Shown here piece after piece: positions 54,383-62,105 of a DNA stretch of 64,000 nt (the first letter of the stretch is position 1; each line of letters begins with the position of its first letter). The position numbers and the translations under genes are program-made. The stretch covers positions 1 to 64,000 of the forward strand of contig NZ_MSKS01000009.1 of assembly GCF_001937445.1 (NCBI RefSeq), written 5' to 3'. Below the pieces are notes generated by a model that made no database searches, had not been told where the DNA came from, and saw only the letters and a list, made by a program, of their open reading frames with translations. Source of the stretch: Actinomyces oris (GTDB taxonomy: Bacteria > Actinomycetota > Actinomycetes > Actinomycetales > Actinomycetaceae).

Positions 54383-54398
54383 CCCCTCGCCCCATGCC

Positions 54399-54890
54399 TC
54401 AGCGCAACGTGTCCGCGAGGTCGCCGATACGCCCCAGAAGTCCTCCGAGGTACCTGGGGGACTCGTCGGTGGACAGCATCCGACTCAGCGTCATGGCCTC
54501 ATCCACGGCGACTGGCGCATCCACCTCGTCGTTGTAGACGATCTCCCAGGTGGCGACTCGCGCAATGGCGCGGTCGACGGCCGGCATGCGCCCCAGGGTC
54601 CATCCCTGGGCGTAGGTCTGGATCGTCTCGTCGACGTCGCCCAGGTGGTCGCACACGCCGTTGAGGATCTCCCGGGTGTAGGCAGGGGCCTCGGTGTGGT
54701 TGGCCGAGCTGACGGCGCGCAGCTGCGCGAAGGAGCGCAGCTCCTCAGTGCCCTCGGAGCTCAGCATCCCGCGCTGATCGGCCTCGAAGAGGATCTCGAT
54801 GGCACGCCGGCGCGCCTTGGTGCGGGCAGTGACCGGGTGGCGCGACGCGGGGCTCGAGTGGGTCGAGCCCTCCTCGGGATGCTCGGTCAT
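54399..54890 (-). CDS. nusB: Transcription antitermination protein NusB
   Basis: Binds boxA RNA with NusE/S10 for rRNA antitermination. The 163-residue all-helical protein has the family core after a ~22-residue polar lead: RTKARRRAIEILFEADQRG, YTREILNGVCDHLGDVDETI, RMPAVDRAIARVATWEI and VDEAMTLSRMLSTDESPRYL. The ATG overlaps the efp stop by one base in TGATG, as expected for an efp-nusB pair. In many actinobacteria pyrR follows directly; here a ~3.2-kb stretch with the hydrolase and duplicated genes intervenes. Confidence 0.95.
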   Translation of the reverse strand: MTEHPEEGSTHSSPASRHPVTARTKARRRAIEILFEADQRGMLSSEGTEELRSFAQLRAVSSANHTEAPAYTREILNGVCDHLGDVDETIQTYAQGWTLGRMPAVDRAIARVATWEIVYNDEVDAPVAVDEAMTLSRMLSTDESPRYLGGLLGRIGDLADTLR

Positions 54891-55453
54891 CAGTCGTTGA
54901 CGCGGGAGATGTAGGAGCCGGAGCGGGTGTCCACCTTGACCTTGTCACCGGTGTTGAGGAACAGGGGGACCTGGATCTCAGCACCGGTCTCGACCGTGGC
55001 GGGCTTGGTGCCGGCGCTGGAGCGGTCGCCCTGGAGGCCCGGCTCGGTGTGGGAGATCGTCAGGACCACGGAGGCCGGCAGCTCGACGAACAGGACCGAG
55101 TCCTCGTGGAAGGCCACGATGACCTCCTGGTTCTCCAGCATGAAGGTGGCGGCGTCGCCGACGGTGGCCGAGGGGACGGAGGTCTGCTCGTAGGACTTGA
55201 CGTCCATGAAGACGTAGTCGTCGCCGTCCTTGTAGAGGTACTGCATGTCGCGCCGGTCGACGGTGGCCGTCTCGACCTTGAGGCCGGCGTTGAAGGTCTT
55301 GTCAACGGTCTTGCCGGACAGGACGTTCTTGATCTTGGTGCGCACGAAGGCGGGGCCCTTGCCGGGCTTGACGTGCTGGAACTCCACTACCTGCCACAGC
55401 TGGCCCTCGAGGTTGAGCACCATGCCGTTCTTCAGGTCGTTCGTCGTGGCCAC
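54890..55453 (-). CDS. efp: Elongation factor P
   Basis: Rescues ribosomes stalled on polyproline. The 187-residue protein (GTG at 55453, after GAGGAA) has the KOW-like N-domain [25 protein letters not shown] with the loop [12 protein letters not shown]. The tip lysine is in KPGKGPA; actinobacterial EF-P often has an unmodified tip. The two OB domains follow, ending [17 protein letters not shown], the family's C-terminal signature. The upstream frame is open but unrelated, and a ~90-bp gap separates it from the preceding aro gene. Confidence 0.96.
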   Translation of the reverse strand: MATTNDLKNGMVLNLEGQLWQVVEFQHVKPGKGPAFVRTKIKNVLSGKTVDKTFNAGLKVETATVDRRDMQYLYKDGDDYVFMDVKSYEQTSVPSATVGDAATFMLENQEVIVAFHEDSVLFVELPASVVLTISHTEPGLQGDRSSAGTKPATVETGAEIQVPLFLNTGDKVKVDTRSGSYISRVND

Positions 55454-55543
55454 GAGGGTTTCCTCACTGTTGCATTGCATCTGGGACGCGCTGATCCTAC
55501 CGCGAGGCACCGCGCTCACCCCGTGACGGGCGTGTCGCACCGA

Positions 55544-56110
55544 TCACGAGTGGTGGGACAATTCGGCGGCGACGGCGCTCATCACCTTCTGACCGGCCTC
55601 GTCGGGGGTCGTTGCGGTGGTGTCGATGATGATGTCGGCCAGGTCCCGGCACTGGGCCTGACGCGCGTGGAGCATCTGGACGAACTGGTGGTGGATGGTC
55701 CCCAGGGCCACTGACCGCGGCGCGTCGAGGCCGTTGCGGGTGGCCAGGGTTCGGGTGGCGCAGGTCAGGGCCACGACGTGGTGAGTACCGCGGTTGACGA
55801 GTCTGAGACGTTCCAGGCCCTGACGTACTCCCCTGGCCTCCAGGCAGCCCGATCCCAGGGCGACGACGACGCTCTCACTCACGGCGCGCTCTAGGACCCT
55901 GGCAGCGGTGTCGGCCTCGACGCGACGGTACTCGGTCTCCGGCACCGCGACGAGCGCCAGGTCGGGGCGGGTGCCCAGCTCGTCGGCAACGAGCCGGCCC
56001 AGATCGAGCACGGGCAGGCCCCGGGCACTCCCGATGGCACGGGCCACGCTGGAGCAGCCGGCCCCCGCAGGGCCGATGAGGATGAAGGCACCCGGTGCCG
56101 TGGCGCTCAA
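55544..56110 (-). CDS. Shikimate-kinase-like protein with a defective P-loop
   Basis: P-loop NTPase-fold protein of 188 residues related to shikimate kinase. It has FILIGPAGAGCSSVARAIG where AroK has GxxGxGK[ST]: the catalytic Lys is Cys at position 19. The downstream layout is AroK-like: LPVLDLGRLVADELG, EYRRVEADTAARVLE and VVALGSGCLEARGVR, where shikimate kinases read GGGAV. The gene follows the AroK-AroB fusion and its TTG start overlaps that gene's stop (TTGA). It is probably not a working kinase; it may bind a ligand or partner. Lack of frameshift or stop argues it is kept as a protein. Confidence 0.75.
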   Translation of the reverse strand: MSATAPGAFILIGPAGAGCSSVARAIGSARGLPVLDLGRLVADELGTRPDLALVAVPETEYRRVEADTAARVLERAVSESVVVALGSGCLEARGVRQGLERLRLVNRGTHHVVALTCATRTLATRNGLDAPRSVALGTIHHQFVQMLHARQAQCRDLADIIIDTTATTPDEAGQKVMSAVAAELSHHS

Positions 56111-57975
56111 CCGCGGTGTCCTTCTGCCTGGCGGGGCCCACCTGTGACGGCCTCGTGAGCCGACAGGAGAACGCTCTCCGCGGGCGCCTGTACTCGCACG
56201 GGCCTGGCGATGTCGTCGAGCAGGACGAGTCGCAGTCGGCCGCCGCGCACCTTCTTGTCGCTCATCATGGCCTCCCTGAGCTCCTCCCAGCGCCCCTTCC
56301 CCTCGGGGAAGCGGGTCGGCAGGCCGACCGCCTCGAGGCTCTGTCGGTGCAGGGCGAGTGCGTCACTGCTCAGAGTGCCGTTGCGGTGAGCGATCTCAGC
56401 GGCGAAGACGCAGCCGACGGCCACCGCCTCTCCGTGACGCCAGGAGTACCCGGTGACCTTCTCGATCGCGTGGGCGTAGGTGTGCCCGTAGTTGAGGACC
56501 TCCCGCAGGCCGGACTCGGTGAGATCCTCCCCCACGACGGTGGCCTTGACCGCGACGGAGCGGGCGACCAGGTCGGCCAGCACCGGCGAGTCCCAGGCCA
56601 GGCAGTCGGCGGGATCGGCCAGCACCCGGTCGAGGATGACGGAGTCGGCTATCAGGCCGCACTTGATGACCTCGCCGAGTCCGGCCCGCAGCTCGGCGGC
56701 GGGAAGCGTGGAGAGCGTCTCGAGGTCGGCGATGACCGCGGCCGGCGGGTGGAAGGCACCCACCAGGTTCTTGCCTGCGGGCGTGTCGATACCCGTCTTG
56801 CCTCCGACGGCGGCGTCCACCATGGCCAGCAGCGTGGTGGGCACCTGCACCACGGGAACACCTCGCAGCCAGGTCGCGGCTGCGAAACCGGCCAGGTCCG
56901 TCGTCGCCCCGCCACCGAGACCGACGACGAGCCCGTCACGGCCCAGGCGGAAGGAGCCGAGCCGCTCCCACAGGTACTCCAGGACGCGCGCCTTCTTGGC
57001 CGCCTCGCCGTCGGGAACCTCCAGGCGCAGGACGCGCAGGCCCTCAGCGGTCAGCGCCGCCTCGGCCGCGGCGGCGCGGTCGGCCAGCGCCTTGGCGTGG
57101 ATGATGGCGACGCCTCCCGCGCCCGCTCCGGGGGTGTCCTGGATGATGCGGGGCAGCTCGGCCAGGAGCCCGTGGCCGATGAGCACGTCGTAGGGGCTCT
57201 CGCCGGCGACAGTGACCCTCCGCGTGCCGCTGCTCACCTTCGTGGTTGACACGGGCCGGACACGGGCGCGCCGGCGTGAGCCGCTGGCCCCGTCCGGGGC
57301 GGTGGCGCAGTCCGCCTGTCCTTCGGCCATGGGTGCCAGGACACTGACCGCCTGTGCGGTCTGGACGCCCAGGGCCACCAGGATGAGCGCGGCGACCTGC
57401 TGGGGGCTGAGCCCGTCGGTGGGCACAGTGAGCGTGGCGACCTCGGAGTACAGCGGTGAGCGCTGAGCATGGAGGGCCTCCATGCGCGCCAGGACGCCCG
57501 CGTGCTCACCGTGCTCCTCGCAGCGCTCCTGGGCGGCACGGGCCTGGTCGGAGTCCGCGTCCGGGGCCATCACAGGGCGCCCGGTCCCGTCACCCACGTG
57601 CTTAGCGGCGGTGCTCGGGGAGGTGGACAGGTAGATGACGGTGTGACCGCGCAGCAGGTCTCGGTTCTCGGGACGCAGAACCGCTCCCCCACCCAGGGCG
57701 ATCACGCCTTGAGCTGCCGCCGGGGAGTCCAGGACTGCCCGCATGGCCCGGTGCTCGCGGTCGCGGAAGCACTCCTCCCCCTCGGAGGCGAAAATCTCGG
57801 GAATCGTCATGCGGGCGCGCCTGCGGATCTCGGCGTCGGTGTCGGTGACCTGGACGCCCAGGGCCTGAGCCAGGAGCCTGGCCTGAGTGGTCTTGCCCGC
57901 ACCGGGCAGCCCCACCAGAACCAGGGGCAGCTGGTCGTCGCGCAGAGCGATGGTCGGAACACGCTTCCAGGTCAT
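56107..57975 (-). CDS. aroKB: AroK-AroB fusion: shikimate kinase plus 3-dehydroquinate synthase
   Basis: Two enzymes of the shikimate pathway in one 622-residue chain. Residues ~15-210 are shikimate kinase: P-loop GLPGAGKTT (22-30), DTDAEIRRRARMTIPEIFA and the GVIALGGGAVL shikimate loop. Residues ~248-620 are 3-dehydroquinate synthase: GDGEAAKKARVLEYLW-like NAD region, VVGLGGGATTDLAGFAAATW, PTTLLAMVDAAVGGKTGID, the metal ligands in RAGLGEVIKCGLI and LNYGHTYAHAIE, and HGEAVAVG. The linker (~210-248) is Pro/Arg rich. Bacteria usually have separate genes; AroK-AroB fusions occur in some actinobacteria. It converts DAHP to DHQ and, after AroD and AroE, shikimate to its phosphate. Confidence 0.94.
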   Translation of the reverse strand: MTWKRVPTIALRDDQLPLVLVGLPGAGKTTQARLLAQALGVQVTDTDAEIRRRARMTIPEIFASEGEECFRDREHRAMRAVLDSPAAAQGVIALGGGAVLRPENRDLLRGHTVIYLSTSPSTAAKHVGDGTGRPVMAPDADSDQARAAQERCEEHGEHAGVLARMEALHAQRSPLYSEVATLTVPTDGLSPQQVAALILVALGVQTAQAVSVLAPMAEGQADCATAPDGASGSRRRARVRPVSTTKVSSGTRRVTVAGESPYDVLIGHGLLAELPRIIQDTPGAGAGGVAIIHAKALADRAAAAEAALTAEGLRVLRLEVPDGEAAKKARVLEYLWERLGSFRLGRDGLVVGLGGGATTDLAGFAAATWLRGVPVVQVPTTLLAMVDAAVGGKTGIDTPAGKNLVGAFHPPAAVIADLETLSTLPAAELRAGLGEVIKCGLIADSVILDRVLADPADCLAWDSPVLADLVARSVAVKATVVGEDLTESGLREVLNYGHTYAHAIEKVTGYSWRHGEAVAVGCVFAAEIAHRNGTLSSDALALHRQSLEAVGLPTRFPEGKGRWEELREAMMSDKKVRGGRLRLVLLDDIARPVRVQAPAESVLLSAHEAVTGGPRQAEGHRG

Positions 57976-58051
57976 GATCGTGACTCCCTCTCCGTTGAGA
58001 TCGCTGTGGGTGGTACCAGTATCGCCCGGGCGTAGCGACTTACCACGAGAT

Positions 58052-59284
58052 TCACCGCTCGGTTCGCCACTGCGTCCGTTCAGCGATGCGGCTCAGGTAG
58101 GAACGCAGGTTGCGTCGGGCCTCATCGGCCGAGTCGCCTCCGGTCTTGTCCAGTAAAAGGTCGGCCAGGACCAGGGCGGTCATGGCCTGAGCGATGACCG
58201 CTCCGGGGACGACGGCGCACACGTCGGAGCGCTGGTGGAGCCCGGTGGCGGCCTCGCCCGTGGCCAGGTCGACGGTGCGTAGGGCCCTGGGCACCGTGGA
58301 GATCGGCTTGAAGGCGGCCCGTACCCGCACATCGGAGCCGTTGGAGGTGCCGCCCTCGATACCGCCGGCGCGGTTGGTGGGCCGGGTGAGCGTTCCGCAA
58401 TCCACTGAGACGATCTCGTCGTGGGCCACCGAGCCCCGCCGAGCCGCCTCGGCGAAGCCGTCGCCGATCTCCACGCCCTTGACGGCCTGGATCCCCATGA
58501 GCGCGGCCGCCAGGCGCGCGTCCAGGCGGCGGTCAGCGCTGACGTGAGTACCCAGTCCCACCGGGACACCGGTGGCGATAACCTCGACGACGCCCCCGAG
58601 CGTGTCACCGTCCTTCCTGGTGGCGTCGATCTCGGCGACCATGGCGGCACTGGTGGCGGGATCCGTGCAGCGCACGGGGTCGGCGTCCAGGCGCACGGTG
58701 TCCTCAGCACTCGGTGGGCGTACGTCGTCGGGCAGGGCGACTGATCCGATCCGCACGACGTGGCTGACCAGCCTGATACCGGCGATCTGCCCCAGAAGGG
58801 CCTCGGCCACGGCCCCCAGCGCCACGCGGGCGGCGGTCTCGCGGGCTGAGGCCCGTTCCAGGACCGGGCGGGCCTCTGGCAGGTCGTACTTGAGCATCCC
58901 CGGCAGGTCCGCGTGCCCGGGCCTGGGGCGGGTCAGCGGGCGGTTACGGGCGATCTCGCGCTCGTCACCGGTCCCGGCGTCGATGAGCAGCTCTTGGGGG
59001 TCCACGGGGTCGGCGCTCATGACCGTGGACCACTTGGGCCACTCGGAGTTGCCGATCTGCAGGGCTACAGGGCTGCCGATGGTGCTCCCGTGGCGGATGC
59101 CGCCCAGAACCCGCAGCTCGTCGCGCTCGAAGGCCTGGCGAGCGCCGCGCCCGTACCCCAGGCGACGCCGGGCCAGTGCCGCCCGGATGTCCTCACTGGT
59201 GATCCGGACTCCCGCGGGCACGCCTTCCAGCACCGCGGTCAGAGCCTCGCCGTGGGACTCCCCGGCCGTCATCCATCGAAGCAT
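58052..59284 (-). CDS. aroC: Chorismate synthase
   Basis: Final step to chorismate, FMN-dependent. The 410-residue protein starts [21 protein letters not shown], the signature N-terminus (this picks ATG 59284 over an upstream in-frame start), and has [39 protein letters not shown] and [24 protein letters not shown]. It lies upstream of the fusion with a 76-bp gap and downstream of aroE. The enzyme needs reduced FMN, so the cell's FMN supply matters (compare the riboswitch locus). Confidence 0.97.
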   Translation of the reverse strand: MLRWMTAGESHGEALTAVLEGVPAGVRITSEDIRAALARRRLGYGRGARQAFERDELRVLGGIRHGSTIGSPVALQIGNSEWPKWSTVMSADPVDPQELLIDAGTGDEREIARNRPLTRPRPGHADLPGMLKYDLPEARPVLERASARETAARVALGAVAEALLGQIAGIRLVSHVVRIGSVALPDDVRPPSAEDTVRLDADPVRCTDPATSAAMVAEIDATRKDGDTLGGVVEVIATGVPVGLGTHVSADRRLDARLAAALMGIQAVKGVEIGDGFAEAARRGSVAHDEIVSVDCGTLTRPTNRAGGIEGGTSNGSDVRVRAAFKPISTVPRALRTVDLATGEAATGLHQRSDVCAVVPGAVIAQAMTALVLADLLLDKTGGDSADEARRNLRSYLSRIAERTQWRTER

Positions 59285-59351
59285 GGGGTAGATACTCTCA
59301 CACGTCGATGCCGCCGGCGTCACCCGTCCTGAATCGTCGCTGTAGCGAGGA

Positions 59352-60323
59352 TCAGCTTGAGGTCTCCGAGGAAACTGCGGTAGGGGCGCACGGCGGGGCC
59401 AGGGCCGCCAGGAGCGCGGTGCGCATGAGTTCGATATCGGGCTGCTGCCCGGTCATGAGCTGCACCTGGGGCACGGCCTGGTGCAGGAGCATAAGCCAGC
59501 CCGGGGCAAGGGCTCCCCGGGCGTGCGCCCAAGCACTGGCGACGGCGGTGGGCCAGGGGGCGTAGACGACGTCGAGCATGACGGCTCCTGCCCGGGTGCC
59601 GTCAGCCTGCTCCAGGGCCTTGCTCAGCGGGCCCGCCAGCGGGTCGGCCGCATGTGCCGGCAGGGTTGAGATGACGACGTCGGCTGCGGCCAGGCGTCGG
59701 GCCGCCTCGGTGTTGGAGGCGGCGTCGGTCGGTTTCCAGGTGAGGGGCTCGATATCCAGCCCCATGCGGTGGGCGGCGCTGAGTGCGCGTCCGGGGCCGG
59801 CGTGCCGTCGAGCCACGACGGTGATCCGGCCGGCCCGGAGCTCTCCGAGTGCCGCGAGGGCGGAGCAGGCGGTGGCGCCCGAGCCGAGCACCACGGCCTG
59901 CTCGACCCGGAGGTGGCCATCCGGGGAACCTGGTGTCTGTGTACGGGCGGTCTCCCGCAGTGCGCCGACGATGCCTGCGACGTCGGTGTTGAAGCCGGTC
60001 AGGAGCGCGCCTCCTGCCCCACTGCGCTGCGCCACCACGGTGTTGACGGCACCGACGGCCTCGGCGAGGGGGTCGATGACGTCCAGGTGCGCCAGGAGCG
60101 TCTGCTTGTGGGGCATGGTGACGCTCAGGCCCGCCCAGGCGGGCCCAGCCTGAACCGGAGCGGCCAGCTCGGCGAGCAGCCCGGGCAGTTGCGGAGGCGC
60201 AGTCTCGAGCCGCTCGTAGGACCAGTCCTCCAGCCCCAGCCCAGCATAGGCGGCCAGGTGCAGCACGGGTGACAGCGAGTGGCTCACCGGCCGACCGATG
60301 ACGGCGGCGCGGTGGCGTATCAC
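59352..60323 (-). CDS. aroE: Shikimate dehydrogenase
   Basis: Reduces 3-dehydroshikimate with NADPH. The 323-residue protein has the substrate loop [19 protein letters not shown], the catalytic Lys in [24 protein letters not shown] and the nucleotide-binding [19 protein letters not shown]. The C-terminus is PAGW-type [15 protein letters not shown] with the conserved Gln. The GTG at 60323 follows GAGGAGG and lies 12 bases after the mltG stop. Longer than E. coli AroE by ~50 residues through surface insertions. Confidence 0.95.
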   Translation of the reverse strand: MIRHRAAVIGRPVSHSLSPVLHLAAYAGLGLEDWSYERLETAPPQLPGLLAELAAPVQAGPAWAGLSVTMPHKQTLLAHLDVIDPLAEAVGAVNTVVAQRSGAGGALLTGFNTDVAGIVGALRETARTQTPGSPDGHLRVEQAVVLGSGATACSALAALGELRAGRITVVARRHAGPGRALSAAHRMGLDIEPLTWKPTDAASNTEAARRLAAADVVISTLPAHAADPLAGPLSKALEQADGTRAGAVMLDVVYAPWPTAVASAWAHARGALAPGWLMLLHQAVPQVQLMTGQQPDIELMRTALLAALAPPCAPTAVSSETSS

Positions 60324-60335
60324 AGGCCGACCTCC

Positions 60336-61553
60336 TCAGCCATTCTTCTTGCTCTCGTTGCCCTCGCAGACATCCTTGTTCTTGTTGCAGTAGTCGGAGA
60401 GCTTCTTGGTGTTGGTCTTCTGCTCCTCATTGGTGGAGGCGAACAGGGTCTCGCCGGTCTTGAGGTCGACCGTGACGAAGTAGAGCCAGCTTCCGGCCGG
60501 CGGGTTGAGCACCGCCTTGATGGCGGCCTCATTGGGATTGCCGATCGGCCCTGGCGGGAGACCCTGGTGAACGTAGGTGTTGTAGGGGTTGTTGGCGTCC
60601 TGAGTCTCCACCTCGGAGGGGATGCCGCCGTCATGGCCCAGGCCGTACTGCACTGTCGAGTCCATCTGGAGCAGGCCGTGGGTCTCCCCGTCTGTCTGCG
60701 TCAGACGGTTCTCGATGACCCGTGCCACCTGCCCGTAGTACTGCTCCTTGTTGACCTCCCGCTCGACGATGGAGGCCTTGGTCAGGACCTTCTGGTAGTC
60801 CTCCTTGGGCACCTTGAGCTCTTTGAGGCGGGTGACGGTCTGGGAGACCATCTTCTTGATCAGATCCTTCGGTGTGGCGTTCTCGGTGATGTCGTAGGTG
60901 CCCGGAGCGAGCCAGCCCTCGACGTTGCCGCCGGCTTCGGCGGGCAGACCGATAGCCGCAGAGTCGGCGTAGGCCGCCTCGATCTGCTCATCGGTGAAGT
61001 TGCCGACCTTCTTGAGGCGTTCCTTGACGCTCTGCTTGGTGGAGCCGGCGATGACGGTCAGTGTGTGATCGCCCTTGCTCTCAGGATCGAGCAGTGCCTG
61101 GAGCGCGGAGCTGGCGGACATCTTCTTCTTGAGCTTGTAGGTGCCCGGCTGGATCGTCGTTCCCTTCGGGTTGTTCTTCGCCGCATTGGCGAAGGCCTTG
61201 CCGGAGGCGACGACGCCTTTGCTCTGGAGGATGTCGCCGATGTCCGCCCCGGAGGCCCCCTCCGGGATCGTCACGGTGACCTCGCCCTCGCCCTCGCCCT
61301 TGTAGTCCTCAGCATGGGTCGCCTGGGCAGAGGCGTCGCGCATGATCCCGATGGCCTTGTAGCCCAGGACGCCGACAGCCATGAGGGTGATGATGATGAC
61401 AAGGCTCGTCAGCCAGTGCCGGCGCCGCTTGCGCTGACGGCGTTCGACCTTCTCCATGCGCCGCTGCCTGCGGCTCTTGGGCTTGTCCTTGGCGTCACCA
61501 GCGTCCTCATCGCGCTGGATGCCGAGCTCGGCGAAGAAATCGTCGTGGCTCAC
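60336..61553 (-). CDS. mltG: Endolytic murein transglycosylase
   Basis: Cuts nascent peptidoglycan glycan strands and sets their length. The 405-residue protein has a ~47-residue basic cytosolic N-terminus (RRQRRMEKVERRQRKRRRHW), one membrane helix (LTSLVIIITLMAVGVLGY) and a periplasm-side YceG/MltG domain: GADIGDILQSKGVV (LysM-like), GWLAPGTYDI, the catalytic Glu in ASIVEREVNKEQYYGQVARVI, and LQMDSTVQYGLG. The GTG overlaps the ruvX stop (GTGA). It sits between ruvX and aroE, as in many actinobacteria. Confidence 0.95.
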   Translation of the reverse strand: MSHDDFFAELGIQRDEDAGDAKDKPKSRRQRRMEKVERRQRKRRRHWLTSLVIIITLMAVGVLGYKAIGIMRDASAQATHAEDYKGEGEGEVTVTIPEGASGADIGDILQSKGVVASGKAFANAAKNNPKGTTIQPGTYKLKKKMSASSALQALLDPESKGDHTLTVIAGSTKQSVKERLKKVGNFTDEQIEAAYADSAAIGLPAEAGGNVEGWLAPGTYDITENATPKDLIKKMVSQTVTRLKELKVPKEDYQKVLTKASIVEREVNKEQYYGQVARVIENRLTQTDGETHGLLQMDSTVQYGLGHDGGIPSEVETQDANNPYNTYVHQGLPPGPIGNPNEAAIKAVLNPPAGSWLYFVTVDLKTGETLFASTNEEQKTNTKKLSDYCNKNKDVCEGNESKKNG

Positions 61554-62065
61554 GCTCTGCCTCTCTTGATCGGGTGGACTCGCTCACCGGCCGGAACCCC
61601 GGACATCCGCTCAGTGGTGATGGCCTGTTCGAGGATGACGACCGCCGCCGCTTGGTCGACAATACCGCGGAAGCTCCTCTCCTTCAGGCCGGCCGCGTGC
61701 AGATCCCGGTGAGCAGAGACGGTGGTGAGCCGCTCGTCGACCAGCCGGACGCACACCCGCCGCGGCAGGCGGCTCGCCAGGTCTCGCGCCCACGCTCGGG
61801 CGTCCCTGGTCGAACTCGAGCTGCCGCCGCCCATGTGCTTGGGCAGACCGACGATTACCTCGAAGGCACCGTACTCCTCGACGAGGTCAACGGCCTCGTC
61901 GAGGTCTGCACCATAGCGGTCCCGCCTGAGAGTTACCACAGGAAACGACAGGATCGCATCCTGATCGCAACGAGCGACACCAATACGTGCCTTACCGACG
62001 TCGAAGGCGATGCGCACACCGGGACGGAAGTCCGTCGAGGCCGGTTGAGCCGATGAGTCTGTCAC
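61550..62065 (-). CDS. ruvX: Putative pre-16S rRNA nuclease / Holliday junction resolvase-like protein
   Basis: YqgF/RuvX family RNase H-like nuclease. The 171-residue protein shows RIAFDVGKARIGVARCD (first catalytic Asp), VIVGLPKHMGGGSSS and the VRLVDERLTTVSAHRDL stretch with the second acid, then VDQAAAVVILEQAI (third Asp). The GTG at 62065 is chosen because the frame upstream reads into alaS sequence; no strong ribosome site is visible. It follows alaS by 40 bases and overlaps mltG by 4 bases. Confidence 0.92.
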   Translation of the reverse strand: MTDSSAQPASTDFRPGVRIAFDVGKARIGVARCDQDAILSFPVVTLRRDRYGADLDEAVDLVEEYGAFEVIVGLPKHMGGGSSSSTRDARAWARDLASRLPRRVCVRLVDERLTTVSAHRDLHAAGLKERSFRGIVDQAAAVVILEQAITTERMSGVPAGERVHPIKRGRA

Positions 62066-62105
62066 GGGATCTGCCAGGCGGTACGGGGCGAGCCAGCTTA
62101 CCGGA

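Larger units (their letters stand above)
53400..54385. repeat. Copy B of the tandem segmental duplication
   Basis: Second copy, containing paralogue B and its upstream hairpin, next to the intact nusB gene. Offset from copy A is about 900 bases at the left end. It contains a longer N-terminal coding region than copy A. Confidence 0.75.
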
